Position numbers and translations under genes: made by a program. A stretch of DNA of 64,000 nt from JAAYJK01 sp964501655 (GTDB lineage: Bacteria; Bacillota; Syntrophomonadia; Syntrophomonadales; Syntrophomonadaceae). Where the stretch lies: assembly GCA_964501655.1 (NCBI GenBank), contig CAZCTN010000002.1, forward strand, positions 93,217 to 157,216, read 5' to 3'. Numbering within the stretch: the stretch's first letter is position 1; every line of letters starts with the position of its first letter. Below the pieces are notes generated by a model. That model was not told the origin of the DNA and did no database searches. It was given only the letters and a program-made list of their open reading frames with translations. Shown piece by piece: positions 17,118 through 26,185 of this stretch.

Positions 17118-17176
17118 AAAGTGTGACTATGAATATACCCGGCTTTTTCAGGGTGATTATCATAGCCACACTTTTT
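17118..17176 (+). terminator. Strong terminator after the repressor
   Basis: AAAGTGTG (17118-17125) and CTATGA (17127-17132) pair with TCATAG (17160-17165) and CACACTTT (17167-17174); an inner ACCC/GGGT pair closes the loop and TTTTGCTTT follows. Confidence 0.85.
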
Positions 17177-17182
17177 GCTTTG

Positions 17183-17461
17183 ACCAAGTTTGCCGATTGA
17201 TTTCAATCCGGGAATCGGTACTGATTCCGAGATAGGTCAACGAAAACGGCCATCTTATAAACGGCAAAAAAGCCTCGAAGTCGGCACTTTTGGCGTGTTG
17301 CACCCACCCTGTGAATTTGCACCCATCCTTGTATTCTTCAACCGAGAAAAATTAAATTGTATCAATGCCTTGTTGCGGATGCAGTGTCTGACACAGTTGC
17401 AGTAACTTTTCTGCAACCGTACTGCTGTTGCTGTTGCTAGATGCATTTTTTATTTTATAAT
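17183..17461. other. Gene-poor boundary between phage element and RHS island
   Basis: No convincing gene lies here. A 71-codon frame (17190-17405) has no ribosome site or recognisable product. TTGCACCCA occurs twice in close succession (17297-17330), like the multiple end repeats of some IS21-family elements, and one copy of a diverged direct repeat lies at 17382-17432. The stretch is probably a recombination boundary. Confidence 0.4.
17382..17432. repeat. Direct repeat flanking the RHS island, left copy
   Basis: CAGTGTCTGA then GTTGCAGTAAC and, further on, TACTGCT; the same order occurs at 25977-26027. This copy contains a perfect hairpin GTTGCAG / CTGCAAC with an 8-base loop. The two copies have diverged in the middle, so an old duplication or an independent structural motif is possible. 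Confidence 0.45.
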
Positions 17462-17491
17462 AACAGCCACCTGTGATAACAGGTGACTGTT
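17462..17491 (-). terminator. Terminator of the minus-strand RHS-island genes
   Basis: AACAG-C-CACCTGT (17462-17474) and ACAGGTG-A-CTGTT (17479-17491) form a 12-bp stem with one mismatch and a 4-base loop, 24 bases past the stop of the gene ending at 17515. On the minus strand the following bases are AT-rich (TTATTATAAAAT) rather than a pure U run. Confidence 0.6.
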
Positions 17492-17514
17492 GCATAAGTT
17501 ATTAACTTTATACA

Positions 17515-19680
17515 TTAGTTGTTTACAATAAATTTTACCTGTTTAGCACTGGTCTGGTCGAGAATATTAGTATCCACTACGATAAGGGTATGTTCCCCAT
17601 TGCTCAATGCTGTTGTATCCAAAGTGTAATGGAATCCTGAGTTCCCATTGTTGTATTCCGGGTACGCTGTCTGTACATCAGGACGGGAATCCCCATACAC
17701 AGCCTCTCCGAGTATAATTCCATCTATTCTTATTTCTACCTTTGATACTCCTGCACCGTCCAGGTACCAACCGTGTACATTATAGTTGGTGCCACTGATA
17801 GTTGCTCCCAAGGCAGGGACGTCTATCCAGCCTATCGCAGGCAGGGCATCAGAGTTGCTTACATTAAACGTTATATTCCTGGAACTGCTCTGATCGAGAG
17901 TATTAGTCTCCACAATAGTCAGGGTATGTTCACCGTTGCTCAGTGCTGTTGTATCCAAGGTATAATGGAATCCGGAATTAGCGTTATTATAATCCGGATA
18001 TGCTGCCTGAACGTCGAGACGCTGGTCACCATAGACTGCTTGACCTACCGTAGTACCGTCTACCTGGATTTCTATCATAGAGACTCCTGCACCGTCCAGA
18101 TACCAACCGTGTACATTGTAATTGACACCGCTTATGGTTGCTCCTGATGCAGGGGCGTCAATCCAGCTTCTGGCCGGTAAGACACCAGGGTTTTCAATAT
18201 TAAATGTTACCGCTTTGGAACTGGTTTGGTCGAGAGTATTGGTTTCCACTACGGTTAAGGTATGTTCTCCATTACTAAAAGCTGTTGTATCTAAGGTATA
18301 ATGGAAACCGGAATTGGCATCGTTATAATCCGGATAGGCTGCTTGCACATCTAAGCGCTGGTCACCGTAAACGGCTTGACCTACTGTAATGCCATCAAGC
18401 ATAATATCAATTTTAGATACTCCTACACCATCCAGGTACCAGCCCTGTACATTGTAATTGGCACCGCTTATGGTCGCTCCCGAGGCAGGTGCATCGATCC
18501 AGCCCCTGGCAGGTAGAACTCCGGGGTTTTCAACATTAAACGTTACCTCTTTGGAACTGGTTTGATTGAGAGTATTGGTTTCCACTACGGTTAATGTATG
18601 TTCACCATTGCTCAGTGCTGTCGTATCTAAAGTATAATGAAAGCCGGCATTGGCGTTATTATAATCCGGATAGGCTGCCTGTACGTCCAGCCGCTGGTCA
18701 CCGTAAACGGCTTGACCTACTGTGGTGCCGTCTATCTTAATTTCTAGGTTGGTAACTCCCGCACCATCCAGGTACCAACCATGAACGTTATAGTGTGCAC
18801 CGCAGATGGCAGCTCCGGCAGCAGGGGCGTCGATCCAGCTCCGGGCAGGAAGGTCAGGGTTTATCTCAGCAGCGGTAAGGGATTGAACCTCTCCGGGAAT
18901 CCAGCCCAGGGAGTTATGTGCCATAGCCCGATAAAGGTAGGATGTACCTGGTATCAAGCTTGTAATGTAATCACTAAACGACCCTATGCCAAATGACCCA
19001 CTTTGGATGGAGGTGTCAATCCATTCGCTGCCTTCCTGTTCCTTATACTGGAACTTGATCTGATCGCAGTTTTCTTCATTAGCCAGGCCGCTGATTGTTC
19101 CATTTAAGATGACTCCTATCTGGTGAACATTCGCAGCACTTTCAGTTACTACGGTCAGGGTGTTAGCACTGGTGGTAAAGCTGAAGGTTAATTCCTGGTT
19201 GGGTTCATTATCCGGGTTCTGCACCGCCCCGGCGGGAATATATACCGTATATATTGTACTTATATCAAGAATACCATTGGGCTGGACAGATAATGTCTTA
19301 TCGGCAATGCTGGTAGCGATGTTAACCGGATCGTCTCCCTGTTTGAGACTGATGTTATCAATGTTATTTGCAGCAGTAATAGTCTGGTTGAAATTAATAT
19401 GAATGACTTTATTTATGGGTACTTCAGTTTGCTGAGTAACCGGATCGGTGGATAACACTGTCAGCACAATTTTACTGGTGGACTGAAGCATGTTGCCCCC
19501 GCTGTCATAGGTATAGGTGTTATTCACCCCGTTGCCGTAGGTAACAGATGTAAGTCTCCCCAATTCATCATATTCATAGTGTATATGTCCGGCGTTAACC
19601 GGAATTACAGCCGCAAGCAGGATAAACACCACGCACAGTGCCAACCCTACTGCTTTTTTCGAGTAATCTCTAAAATTCAT
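17515..19680 (-). CDS. Secreted protein with YD-repeat start, Big_5 domain and four Ig-like repeats
   Basis: Start chosen at ATG 19680 (MNFRDYSKKAVGLALC) with GGAAGGAGAG upstream, giving 721 residues; the longer frame to 19755 lacks a ribosome site. A signal peptide (about 1-33, cleavage near PVNAG) is followed by a single YD-type segment (HYEYDELGRLTSVTYGNG), a SbsA Ig-like/Big_5 domain (STDPVTQQTEVPINKVIHI), a fibronectin-like region, and four copies of a ~97-residue Ig-like repeat with the core GWYLDGAGVSKIEI, VYGDQRLDVQAAYPDY and TLDTTALSNGEHTL. It is exported and probably adhesive. Only the YD fragment links it to the RHS gene upstream, so it may be a modular relative rather than a toxin. 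Confidence 0.7.
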   Translation of the reverse strand: MNFRDYSKKAVGLALCVVFILLAAVIPVNAGHIHYEYDELGRLTSVTYGNGVNNTYTYDSGGNMLQSTSKIVLTVLSTDPVTQQTEVPINKVIHINFNQTITAANNIDNISLKQGDDPVNIATSIADKTLSVQPNGILDISTIYTVYIPAGAVQNPDNEPNQELTFSFTTSANTLTVVTESAANVHQIGVILNGTISGLANEENCDQIKFQYKEQEGSEWIDTSIQSGSFGIGSFSDYITSLIPGTSYLYRAMAHNSLGWIPGEVQSLTAAEINPDLPARSWIDAPAAGAAICGAHYNVHGWYLDGAGVTNLEIKIDGTTVGQAVYGDQRLDVQAAYPDYNNANAGFHYTLDTTALSNGEHTLTVVETNTLNQTSSKEVTFNVENPGVLPARGWIDAPASGATISGANYNVQGWYLDGVGVSKIDIMLDGITVGQAVYGDQRLDVQAAYPDYNDANSGFHYTLDTTAFSNGEHTLTVVETNTLDQTSSKAVTFNIENPGVLPARSWIDAPASGATISGVNYNVHGWYLDGAGVSMIEIQVDGTTVGQAVYGDQRLDVQAAYPDYNNANSGFHYTLDTTALSNGEHTLTIVETNTLDQSSSRNITFNVSNSDALPAIGWIDVPALGATISGTNYNVHGWYLDGAGVSKVEIRIDGIILGEAVYGDSRPDVQTAYPEYNNGNSGFHYTLDTTALSNGEHTLIVVDTNILDQTSAKQVKFIVNN

Positions 19681-19936
19681 TTTTACTCTCCTTCCCCAAT
19701 GTCTTAAAAATTGCTCATAGTGTTGGAAAAGTTCCTTAGATATTATTAACGTCATTTACTTTTGAATATACTATGCTGTAATATCTACTGAAGCTTTTCC
19801 TCGTTATCACATTCTACTTTTCCTTACCCTAACCCAGCGTGATTTGGTCAAATTCGATTTTTCAAGTTTTAATATATTATGGTATATATGATTCCATTTT
19901 TCTGGTAAGCAAGCGCTTCACTTGATGACAGTTGCA

Positions 19937-20227
19937 CTATATTCTTGATAAGTATTTTAGGAATAAGCCTACTACTACTAAAATTATCCCTAGCACTATC
20001 AAGAAGTAATTTTCCTTCTTATTGCTGTTGAATACCCCAAATGACTTTACGACTCTAAATCCAACAACATTTCCCCAAATCCCTACAATATTAGTCCATA
20101 TTCCTGTAGATATAAAAATGCCTCCTGTATCAATAGCAATTATGGGGATTATATAAATTAAATATAGATAAGTAAAGAGAATTACTAGTATGAAATTAAT
20201 TATTTCCTTAATTGTCTGTTTATTCAT
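19937..20227 (-). CDS. Small membrane protein, candidate immunity protein of the RHS gene
   Basis: Start at ATG 20227 (MNKQTIKEIINFIL) with AGAGGTGTG upstream; 96 residues. Three hydrophobic segments are visible: about 8-33, 36-58 with GIWTNIVGIWGNVVGF, and 72-92 (YFLIVLGIILVVVGLF). It starts 12 bases after the stop of the giant RHS gene on the same strand, the position where polymorphic-toxin immunity genes are found. A membrane immunity protein would fit a membrane-acting toxin, but no homology is recognised, so the role is inferred from position only. Confidence 0.5.
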   Translation of the reverse strand: MNKQTIKEIINFILVILFTYLYLIYIIPIIAIDTGGIFISTGIWTNIVGIWGNVVGFRVVKSFGVFNSNKKENYFLIVLGIILVVVGLFLKYLSRI

Positions 20228-20238
20228 ATCACACACCT

Positions 20239-23200
20239 CTATCTATCTACGAATACTCCTTTAATCGGGTCATTACTCGTTGCATCAATAACCGCATCAT
20301 ATGTACCATAAATAGGGATTAGGTCCAGCAACCATGAAATATCAGGATCTTTCTGAGACACATAGACGTCTACACCAAATCCATACGCATCAGATATATC
20401 GGGAGAAAATAATTCCCGAATTTTTGATGATGCCTTTGCAGCTTTGTATGTTCTAGCAATAGCTACCACATCAGAAGCACCGCTTACTAGCACATTACTC
20501 CATTTCCACATACTATCATTTCTATGTAGAAAATCTAAATATGCTAAATCTGCTATAGTGCTATATTCGTAGTAGTATCCTTTAGGAATAAAGGCTTGCG
20601 TTTTTCCCTCATAAGCTTTTCTTCTTTCAAGATGAAACTTTCTTCCGTTATCATTAAGCTGGTCGTTCATACTAGTTTCTGATGTTTCATATACAACTAT
20701 ATTCAAATTAGTAAATGTATGTTTTCTTACAATTGCATCAACATAATTATATGGATAACCAAACGGATCGGAATTATCATTATAGTCTACATACCAGTAT
20801 TCGAAAATACAATACGAAACTATATGCTCATGCCCCGTCGGGTCTATACTATTTACCGGATTATTACTGCAATACGTATACCTGTTCAAGCTCAGCGGGT
20901 CGCTGATATTTCCTTCCAGTATATCCGTTGAAACAAATCTATGCACGTCCGGATTATAGTACCTGGCCCGCATGTAAACGAGTCCGTTGCCATCGGTCAT
21001 GATTCCGTACTGGCCGTTGTAAAGGAATGCGGTATTGCTGCTGCCGGTATGATCAGTTAGTTTTCCGTACACATCGTATTGGAAGCTGTCGGTGACACTG
21101 CCTGCGGCATCGGTCAGCTTAACTGTGCTGCCTCTGAGGTCGTAATGGTAGACCTTATAGTTACCCTGCTTTTCTTCCCCGATGAGCCCCAGGCCGTAGA
21201 CATAGAAGGTCTGGCTGTTATCCGCTGCGGTCCTGACCAGCACCTGGCTCAAGGAGGAATGGGGGTTTATTATGTAATCATATTGTTCTCCATTTATGTT
21301 AACCCCGGTGCGGTTGCCTTCAGCATCGTAGGTATAGCTGCTGTTTCCTGCTGCGGTAAGGCGGTTGCTGGAATCGAAGCTGTAGGAAGTCATTTGACCG
21401 TCCAAAGGTCCGTAAGTTATGTTGCCGTCGGCATCATAGCTGACTATCTGTCCATTGTAGGTGGCCAGACGGTTGTCACTGGTACAGGTGATCTCACTGC
21501 TCTGCCCGGTATTTGTGGGATCGGAAAGATTCGAGTATTCATCGGTGATGTTTCCCGCAGCATCATAATTAATATCAAATCGGGTTATAATGGTGCCACC
21601 CTGGTTTTTATCCAAGATCTGGATTAAGCTTCCGGCTTCATTGTAGGTTCTGCTTTCTACCGAGCCATCGGGCCTATGGGTTTCAAGCAGCCGGCCATTG
21701 GCATCGTAACTGTAGCTGGTTACGTGATTAGCCCAGTCGCTTACCTGGGTGAGGCGGTTGGCGGCGTCATACGTATATTGAACCTGTTTTCCGCCGGGGT
21801 AGGTTAAAGTGATGAGATTGCCGGCTTCGTCGTAAGTATAGCCGATGGTGTTGCCTCTGGCGTCGGTATAGCTGGTAACGCGGTTTAAGGCGTCGTGTTG
21901 ACGGGTTATGGTGCCGCTGCTATCGGTTACGGTAAGCAAGTTGCCGTTGTCGTCGTAGGTGCAGGAGATGAACCCGTCGGGGTCGTTTTGTGAGACCAGT
22001 CGACCCGCATCATCGTACTGCCAGGTCCGTTGCTGATTTCTCCCATTGGTGAAGCCAGATAATAGTCCGATTTGGTTGTATGCGTACTGGTGGCTGCCGG
22101 TAGTCGAAGTGCTGCCAGTAAGACGACCGGCCAGGTCGAAGCTATATTGCCTCTGGTTGCTGTTGGTATCTATTAGTACTTCGCGGTTCCCTAATGCATC
22201 AAATCCCTGGGTTGCCTGACCCTGCATTGTATCTGTGGTTTGTATATGCCGGTCCAGATCGTCATAATTATACTGGGTACTCTGGTTTAGAGGATCGGTA
22301 GTTTGGGTTAACCGGCCCAGGGTGTCATACTGCCCGGAGACATCATTCCCCAAGGCGTCCTGGATTGAGGTAAGCAGGTATTTTTGCGGGTCATAAGTAC
22401 AGCTGGCCGTGGTATTCCCCATTGCGTCTACAATCTGGGTGATGTTTCCTACTTCATCATAGCTGTAGTTCCAGGTGTTCACTAAAGGATCGGTAACAGA
22501 AACCACCCGGCCGTTAAGATCATAGGTGTAGTAAGTGGTGCTGCCGCGGGGATCGGTGATCCCAACCAGCTGATTTTCGCTGTCATAAGTGTAGGTGGTT
22601 GTATTATTCAAGGCATCGGTAACCTGCATCAGGCTGCCGTTATTGTCATACTCATACTGGGTGGTGTTATAGTTGGCGTCTGTTGCACTGATTAACCGGT
22701 AGTTGGCATCATACTGATAGCTCCAGGAATGACCCAGTGAGTCGGTGATGCTCAGCAGGTTGCCGGCAGTATCATAACTATAACTGGTAGTCTTGCCCCC
22801 GTTGTTAGTTATACTGAGTAAACGTCCGACCTGATCATAGGAGCAGGTGGTAATCATGCCGACAGCATCGTTAATAGTATAGGGCAACCCACCTGAGTAG
22901 GTATAGCTGATTGAACCGATGCCGCTTCCAATCTCCGGGTTGGTTTGGGTCTGAAGCTGGCCGTCAGAATAATAGGTATATGAAGTAGTGGCACCCAGGG
23001 CGTCGGTGATGCTGCTTAAGTTGTTATTAACATCATATGATAACTGGGTAGTCCTGGCACCCGGATCAGTAATCAGGATCAGGTTGTCGTTTTCATCATA
23101 CTGGTACTGGGTGGTGCCAAAAGCATTGGTAAGGGAAATAACATTACCGTTGGCATCATACTGATATGTTACCTGGTTATTATTGGGGTCGGTGATGCCG

Positions 23201-25815
23201 GTGCAGTTGTTGTTATCATCATAGGTAAAGCTGGTAAGATTATTTAACGGGTCAAGTAAACTTATACCCTGGTAGTTTGCGTCACGGCCGCAAACGGTGA
23301 TGTCCCCCAGGGGGCCGGTTAAGGAAGTGTGAACATCATTATACGTATACTGCCAGGTGTTGTTTTCTCCATCCGCCTGTTGAGTTACCCGGTTGCTTCC
23401 ATCATAGGTATTAGTCAAGGTTGTGCTGCCATCCGGGCTGGTTATTGAGGTCAAACCGTAGGAATCGTACTGATAAGTGGTAGTGCCACTGTTCAGATTC
23501 TCGACTGTAGTCAGGTTTCCGTTGGAATCATAGCTGTAATATACTGTTCTCCCGGCAGGGTCGGTTACGCTGCTTAGATCATTATTGGCATCATAGGAAA
23601 AACACAAGCTTTTGCCGGTGGTCTGGTTAGTGGCTGCTGCCAACATGTCACTGCTGTAGGTAAGGAGGATGATGTTGTTATTCTGGTCGATAATATTAAG
23701 CAGGTTTCCATAACTGTCAAAAACATACTGGGTGTGATTCTTAAAGGTCAGGGTATATCCATCATCTGGACCGCTGGTTAGAATTTCATAACAGCCGGCC
23801 GGTGAAGTATAATCCGAACCGTCATAATTAAAGGTATATACATGTCCGTCAGCATAGGCTGCACTGATACTGCCATCCTGGTTTGCTGTTAAATGCACAT
23901 TATAGTTATTGGTCCAGCCTTTTCCCTGTGGTCCTTCATAATCATCCAGGGAGTTGTAGAAACGGGTGAAATGAAGCCCCGGACCAGGCCCGGGAATTAA
24001 AACATCGGTCTCCTGCCGGATGAAGTTGCCGGTAGATAAATTAACGGAGTTGTTGCCGTAGAAACAGTAGGGGCGTTTACCCAGGAGATCTTTGGGGATA
24101 ATTTCTCCTATCGACAAGGTTGGATAACCATCGTTAGTGCTGGGGCTGATAGCCCAGGTATTATTAAAATCCCAGCCTTCGTATGTACTCTGGGTTTTCA
24201 TTTCTGATGTTGTCCGAGGTGCACCGCGGCCATCGTTGTCCCTATGACCGGAGGTTTGAGAGTCATAATAACAGTGAGTAATAATAGATGAGTTTTCGCT
24301 GTTTTCACCGAGGAATCCCCCTGATGTTCCAATGATGGGTACTAACCCAGTACTATAACAATTGGTAAGTTCAATATTATCCTCACAAGATCCTGCAAAT
24401 CCCCCTACTGTAAAAGATTCTTCTATATCCCCCAGGATAGATCCCCTGGCATAGCAATCACTGATATTTGCGTATCCGTCAATGATACCGACAAAACCTC
24501 CCATATAACCTCCTGAATCGTCGGGATCAGATACATAACTAAGATCGCCGGTAGCATAACACTTGCTTAGTGTTGTTTCTTCATCCTGGTAGCCGCTGAT
24601 ACTAGAGGCGAAACTGCCGCTGAAAGTATATGATGTTACCGTAAGCGATGATGAGGTGCTGCAATTTACAAGAATGCTTGCAGATATATATTCGGCAAAT
24701 CCCCCGGCCCAACCGCCTGAATTTATGCTTCCGGAAACATGGCAACCCTCTATGTTCACATTATCTGCATATTGAATCAGTCCTCCGACCCACCCCCCGG
24801 CATTTATGCTTTCTGTAACATGACAGTTGACAATGGTAGCGTCACAGCAATATTGTGCCAAACCACCCGCGAATCCTGTGGTGGTATCTATGCTGCCGGA
24901 TATAACACAGTTTTCAATTGTAGAGTCCCAAACATACTGAATTAATCCTCCCACAAATCCATCGGTCGTGGTTATATCTGCAGTTACATCACAATTTAAA
25001 ATCGTAACATTATCGCCTAACTGAACCAACCCGCCTACAAATCCATCGACGGTTATTATCCCGGCTGAAACTTGGGAATTGCTTATCATAGTATTATCGG
25101 CATAATAAACCAACCCTCCCACAAACCCGTCGTCAGTAATTATATCTCCAAAAACGCGGCAGTTTTCAATCGTAGCATTTTCTGCGAACCCGCATAAAAC
25201 TCCAATATCACTTACTATCTGAATATCTACATCTTCCAGATATACATTTTTCACCGTACCCCCGGCTATATGGGAAAACAATCCATAAGCATCATCTAGT
25301 TCGTTCATGGACTCGGTGACAGTCAATCCTATGAGTTTATAGTTATTACCATCATATGTACCGGAAAAATCACAATCTATTCCGGCCCAATCTGGGTGAC
25401 CGCTCAAGTCTATGTCAACCATCTGCACATAAGTGAAACCGGGGTCTGTGCAGATACTATCCAAATCCTCAAATGTCCAGATTTCAATTATTTCTGAGCT
25501 TGCTGCCAAAGCCCGCATAGTCAAGCTGCTTGCGGTTGTTGCAGCATCTTGCGCCTCGCTGGATTTATACTTCTGGCGTATTTCTTCCATACGATTTTTC
25601 AATGAATTTATTACATCCTGATGCTGGGCCTTGATAATCTCTGCAGTAATATTTTCCTGCTGCACAACCTGATTAGTGGAAATAACAATAGTATCCTGCT
25701 GAAATGGTTCAACTGAAGCTGCGGTCAGGGCATAACCATTGAAGAAGACCATACAGCCTAGTATGAGAATGAGTGTAAAAACAGTTATAGGGAAAACAAA
25801 AAAATTCTTTTTCAC
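20239..25815 (-). CDS. GLUG-repeat/RHS polymorphic-toxin-like protein
   Basis: A 1858-residue exported protein starting at GTG 25815. A signal peptide (1-33) is followed by about 100 residues of coiled-coil-like sequence, then about ten GLUG-type repeats (around 140-560; core GFVGGLVQYxxNxTIxNCxV), a DUF6531-type segment (NSVNLSTGNFIRQETDVLI), more than twenty YD repeats, and the RHS core with YDLRGSTVKLTDAAGSV, MRARYYNPDVHRFVSTD and the NPVNSIDPTGHE end. After the core, the variable carboxyl region is about 190 residues and ends with WLLDLIPIYGTYDAVIDAT, like the 'pre-toxin' hydrophobic linkers of polymorphic toxins. In canonical proteins RHS repeats form a shell around the toxin. The frame is intact over 5.6 kb. 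Confidence 0.8.
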   Translation of the reverse strand: MKKNFFVFPITVFTLILILGCMVFFNGYALTAASVEPFQQDTIVISTNQVVQQENITAEIIKAQHQDVINSLKNRMEEIRQKYKSSEAQDAATTASSLTMRALAASSEIIEIWTFEDLDSICTDPGFTYVQMVDIDLSGHPDWAGIDCDFSGTYDGNNYKLIGLTVTESMNELDDAYGLFSHIAGGTVKNVYLEDVDIQIVSDIGVLCGFAENATIENCRVFGDIITDDGFVGGLVYYADNTMISNSQVSAGIITVDGFVGGLVQLGDNVTILNCDVTADITTTDGFVGGLIQYVWDSTIENCVISGSIDTTTGFAGGLAQYCCDATIVNCHVTESINAGGWVGGLIQYADNVNIEGCHVSGSINSGGWAGGFAEYISASILVNCSTSSSLTVTSYTFSGSFASSISGYQDEETTLSKCYATGDLSYVSDPDDSGGYMGGFVGIIDGYANISDCYARGSILGDIEESFTVGGFAGSCEDNIELTNCYSTGLVPIIGTSGGFLGENSENSSIITHCYYDSQTSGHRDNDGRGAPRTTSEMKTQSTYEGWDFNNTWAISPSTNDGYPTLSIGEIIPKDLLGKRPYCFYGNNSVNLSTGNFIRQETDVLIPGPGPGLHFTRFYNSLDDYEGPQGKGWTNNYNVHLTANQDGSISAAYADGHVYTFNYDGSDYTSPAGCYEILTSGPDDGYTLTFKNHTQYVFDSYGNLLNIIDQNNNIILLTYSSDMLAAATNQTTGKSLCFSYDANNDLSSVTDPAGRTVYYSYDSNGNLTTVENLNSGTTTYQYDSYGLTSITSPDGSTTLTNTYDGSNRVTQQADGENNTWQYTYNDVHTSLTGPLGDITVCGRDANYQGISLLDPLNNLTSFTYDDNNNCTGITDPNNNQVTYQYDANGNVISLTNAFGTTQYQYDENDNLILITDPGARTTQLSYDVNNNLSSITDALGATTSYTYYSDGQLQTQTNPEIGSGIGSISYTYSGGLPYTINDAVGMITTCSYDQVGRLLSITNNGGKTTSYSYDTAGNLLSITDSLGHSWSYQYDANYRLISATDANYNTTQYEYDNNGSLMQVTDALNNTTTYTYDSENQLVGITDPRGSTTYYTYDLNGRVVSVTDPLVNTWNYSYDEVGNITQIVDAMGNTTASCTYDPQKYLLTSIQDALGNDVSGQYDTLGRLTQTTDPLNQSTQYNYDDLDRHIQTTDTMQGQATQGFDALGNREVLIDTNSNQRQYSFDLAGRLTGSTSTTGSHQYAYNQIGLLSGFTNGRNQQRTWQYDDAGRLVSQNDPDGFISCTYDDNGNLLTVTDSSGTITRQHDALNRVTSYTDARGNTIGYTYDEAGNLITLTYPGGKQVQYTYDAANRLTQVSDWANHVTSYSYDANGRLLETHRPDGSVESRTYNEAGSLIQILDKNQGGTIITRFDINYDAAGNITDEYSNLSDPTNTGQSSEITCTSDNRLATYNGQIVSYDADGNITYGPLDGQMTSYSFDSSNRLTAAGNSSYTYDAEGNRTGVNINGEQYDYIINPHSSLSQVLVRTAADNSQTFYVYGLGLIGEEKQGNYKVYHYDLRGSTVKLTDAAGSVTDSFQYDVYGKLTDHTGSSNTAFLYNGQYGIMTDGNGLVYMRARYYNPDVHRFVSTDILEGNISDPLSLNRYTYCSNNPVNSIDPTGHEHIVSYCIFEYWYVDYNDNSDPFGYPYNYVDAIVRKHTFTNLNIVVYETSETSMNDQLNDNGRKFHLERRKAYEGKTQAFIPKGYYYEYSTIADLAYLDFLHRNDSMWKWSNVLVSGASDVVAIARTYKAAKASSKIRELFSPDISDAYGFGVDVYVSQKDPDISWLLDLIPIYGTYDAVIDATSNDPIKGVFVDR

Positions 25816-25943
25816 GACCTGCCTATACCTCCTATATTTGTTTTATATTTCTAATTAATGCTAATATTAGACATAAATAATTACTTTTCCTTTTTAAAGC
25901 CATTTGGTAAAAGCAGGAACAAAGAACACATATTTCGCAACGA

Positions 25944-25978
25944 GGGGGTCGGGGGTTCGAGTCCCCCCGTCTCCACCA
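25944..25978 (+). other. 3'-end fragment of a tmRNA (ssrA) gene, probable attachment-site scar
   Basis: T stem GGGGG (25951-25955), T loop TTCGAGT, CCCCC, acceptor 3' strand CGTCTCC (25968-25974), discriminator A and CCA (25976-25978). The CGTCTCCACCA ending matches the tmRNA of Firmicutes; no 5' half (GGGGACG) or tag region is found upstream. A lone 3' end like this is the usual remnant left when an element integrates into ssrA. The intact gene would be expected to the left of the element, outside the window. Confidence 0.65.
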
Positions 25979-26027
25979 GTGTCTGAACCGTTGCAGTAAC
26001 GCTGCGGTCGCGCCCCTACTGCTTCGC
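25977..26027. repeat. Direct repeat flanking the RHS island, right copy
   Basis: CAGTGTCTGA, then GTTGCAGTAAC, then CTACTGCT in the same order and spacing as at 17382-17432. It starts at the CCA end of the tmRNA fragment, which ties the repeat to the integration boundary. Confidence 0.45.
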
Positions 26028-26130
26028 TAATTAATACATTCAGCGAGTTTGCACTTATTGACGTGTATTTTCATTAATCATAAAAGGAGTTGCCGCTTTT
26101 CGACTGGCGGCAGGTCCGATAAGGAACTTA

Positions 26131-26160
26131 GACCGCCTTACGCAAAGGCGGTCTCGTTAT
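26131..26160. terminator. Hairpin with terminator features
   Basis: GACCGCCTT (26131-26139) / AAGGCGGTC (26146-26154) with loop ACGCAA, followed on the plus strand by TCGTTATTTCTT. It lies just past the stop of the minus-strand hydrolase and may act in both directions. A second inverted pair TGCCGC / GCGGCA lies about 35 bases upstream. Confidence 0.65.
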
Positions 26161-26185
26161 TTCTTATGTTTGCTTTGATTATTAT

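Noticed and set aside
17190..17405. A 71-codon plus-strand frame between the repressor and the RHS island
   Set aside because: No ribosome site, odd composition, no recognisable product, and it runs through the direct repeat; treated as noncoding boundary.
21079..21627. A 182-codon plus-strand frame inside the RHS gene
   Set aside because: A shadow of the repetitive YD codons on the other strand; the RHS frame is clearly coding.
20239..25815. Regular DNA-level periodicity as a CRISPR-like or satellite array
   Set aside because: The periodicity comes from protein repeats (GLUG and YD) in one continuous frame, with diverged units and no spacers.
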